Source: Cognatishimia activa (GTDB lineage: Bacteria; Pseudomonadota; Alphaproteobacteria; Rhodobacterales; Rhodobacteraceae). Taken from it: 64,000 bases of DNA. The DNA is taken from NCBI RefSeq assembly GCF_026016445.1, contig NZ_CP096147.1, positions 2,020,501 through 2,084,500 on the forward strand, given 5' to 3'. A program made the position numbers and the translations under genes. Of the stretch, positions 63,833-64,000 are shown piece after piece. Below the pieces are notes generated by a model. That model was not told the DNA's origin. It searched no databases and saw only the letters and a program-made list of their open reading frames with translations. Every line of letters begins with the position of its first letter. The stretch's first letter is position 1.

Positions 63833-64000
63833 ATCACACTCGCTAAATCCAATTATTATTTCTAAGCAAGTAAATGAAAGCAGACATTTGCACAATTCGC
63901 AGCATCGTTGACATTGGCCTCATCGCAGACCTTGGCCACGACAGCCAAAGCCCGCATTGATTGAAACCAACCTAAACAGCCGTCATCGACACCCGAACCG

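Noticed and set aside
63862..64000. Minus-strand frame open from the right window edge to a TAG at 63864-63862
   Set aside because: About 45 codons without a visible start; it could be the tail of a gene outside the window, but nothing in it is recognisable, so it is not listed.

Overview
The window looks like chromosomal DNA of a marine Roseobacter-type alphaproteobacterium (Rhodobacterales). Supporting signs are the F1-ATPase operon atpHAGDC without the F0 genes, a class II (B12-dependent) ribonucleotide reductase, DUF1489 and DUF2125 proteins, an extensin-like protein, a Hint-domain protein, and CueR- and LacI-type operators of the kind seen in this group. No rRNA, tRNA, CRISPR array or prophage was recognised. 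The assignment to this group is an inference from gene content.

Layout. 1-906: remnant of an IS3-family transposase with two lesions. 1262-13542: a complete phosphonate utilisation locus. One minus-strand arm is phnG-H-I-(HAD phosphatase)-J-K-L-N-M (C-P lyase). The other minus-strand arm is the importer phnC-D-E-E plus a hexapeptide acetyltransferase. The GntR regulator phnF lies between them on the plus strand. 13970-15514: a small hypothetical gene behind a Lon-like AAA ATPase broken by a frameshift in its P-loop. 15848-20700: nrdJ with candidate NrdR boxes, DUF1489, a DsbA-fold isomerase, prs and an HTH protein. 20854-24168: YceI, AraC/GyrI-like, small hypotheticals, a fasciclin lipoprotein and an H-type lectin. 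24280-29169: atpHAGDC. 29481-33718: methyltransferase, gloB, clpA. 33791-37092: an ExbB/MotA-like plus OmpA/MotB-like pair with a very long coiled coil. 37161-46196: chaC, DUF2125, extensin-like, tyrC-hisC, small enzymes, regulators, a MerR/MFS pair and rpsD. 46351-49923: a LysR-controlled cluster with two non-haem iron oxygenases and an SDR. 49987-53704: Hint protein, LpxR-like protein, gnd. 53724-57627: a LuxR-type response regulator opposite a SUOX-fold periplasmic protein and a hybrid histidine kinase. 57681-61803: copA-cueR and a photolyase. 61968-63832: gap with a triple operator, a tiny membrane protein and a DUF6985-like gene.

How genes work together. Import (PhnCDE), C-P lyase chemistry (PhnGHIJKLM) and recycling of ribose 1,5-bisphosphate to PRPP (PhnN) form one pathway. 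It connects to general PRPP supply by prs, about 6 kb beyond the phn locus. No phnP-type phosphodiesterase is visible, while a YihX-like HAD phosphatase sits inside the C-P lyase operon. Copper export is autoregulated by a recognisable CueR promoter. A second MerR-type promoter drives the MFS pump. NrdR-like boxes between nrdJ and the DUF1489 gene, and three GTTAnCGnnAAC sites before gap, are the clearest other control signals.

The least explained parts are the ExbB/OmpA coiled-coil pair, the SUOX-fold/hybrid kinase pair, the two-oxygenase cluster and the HAD gene in the phn operon. None is proven novel from sequence alone.
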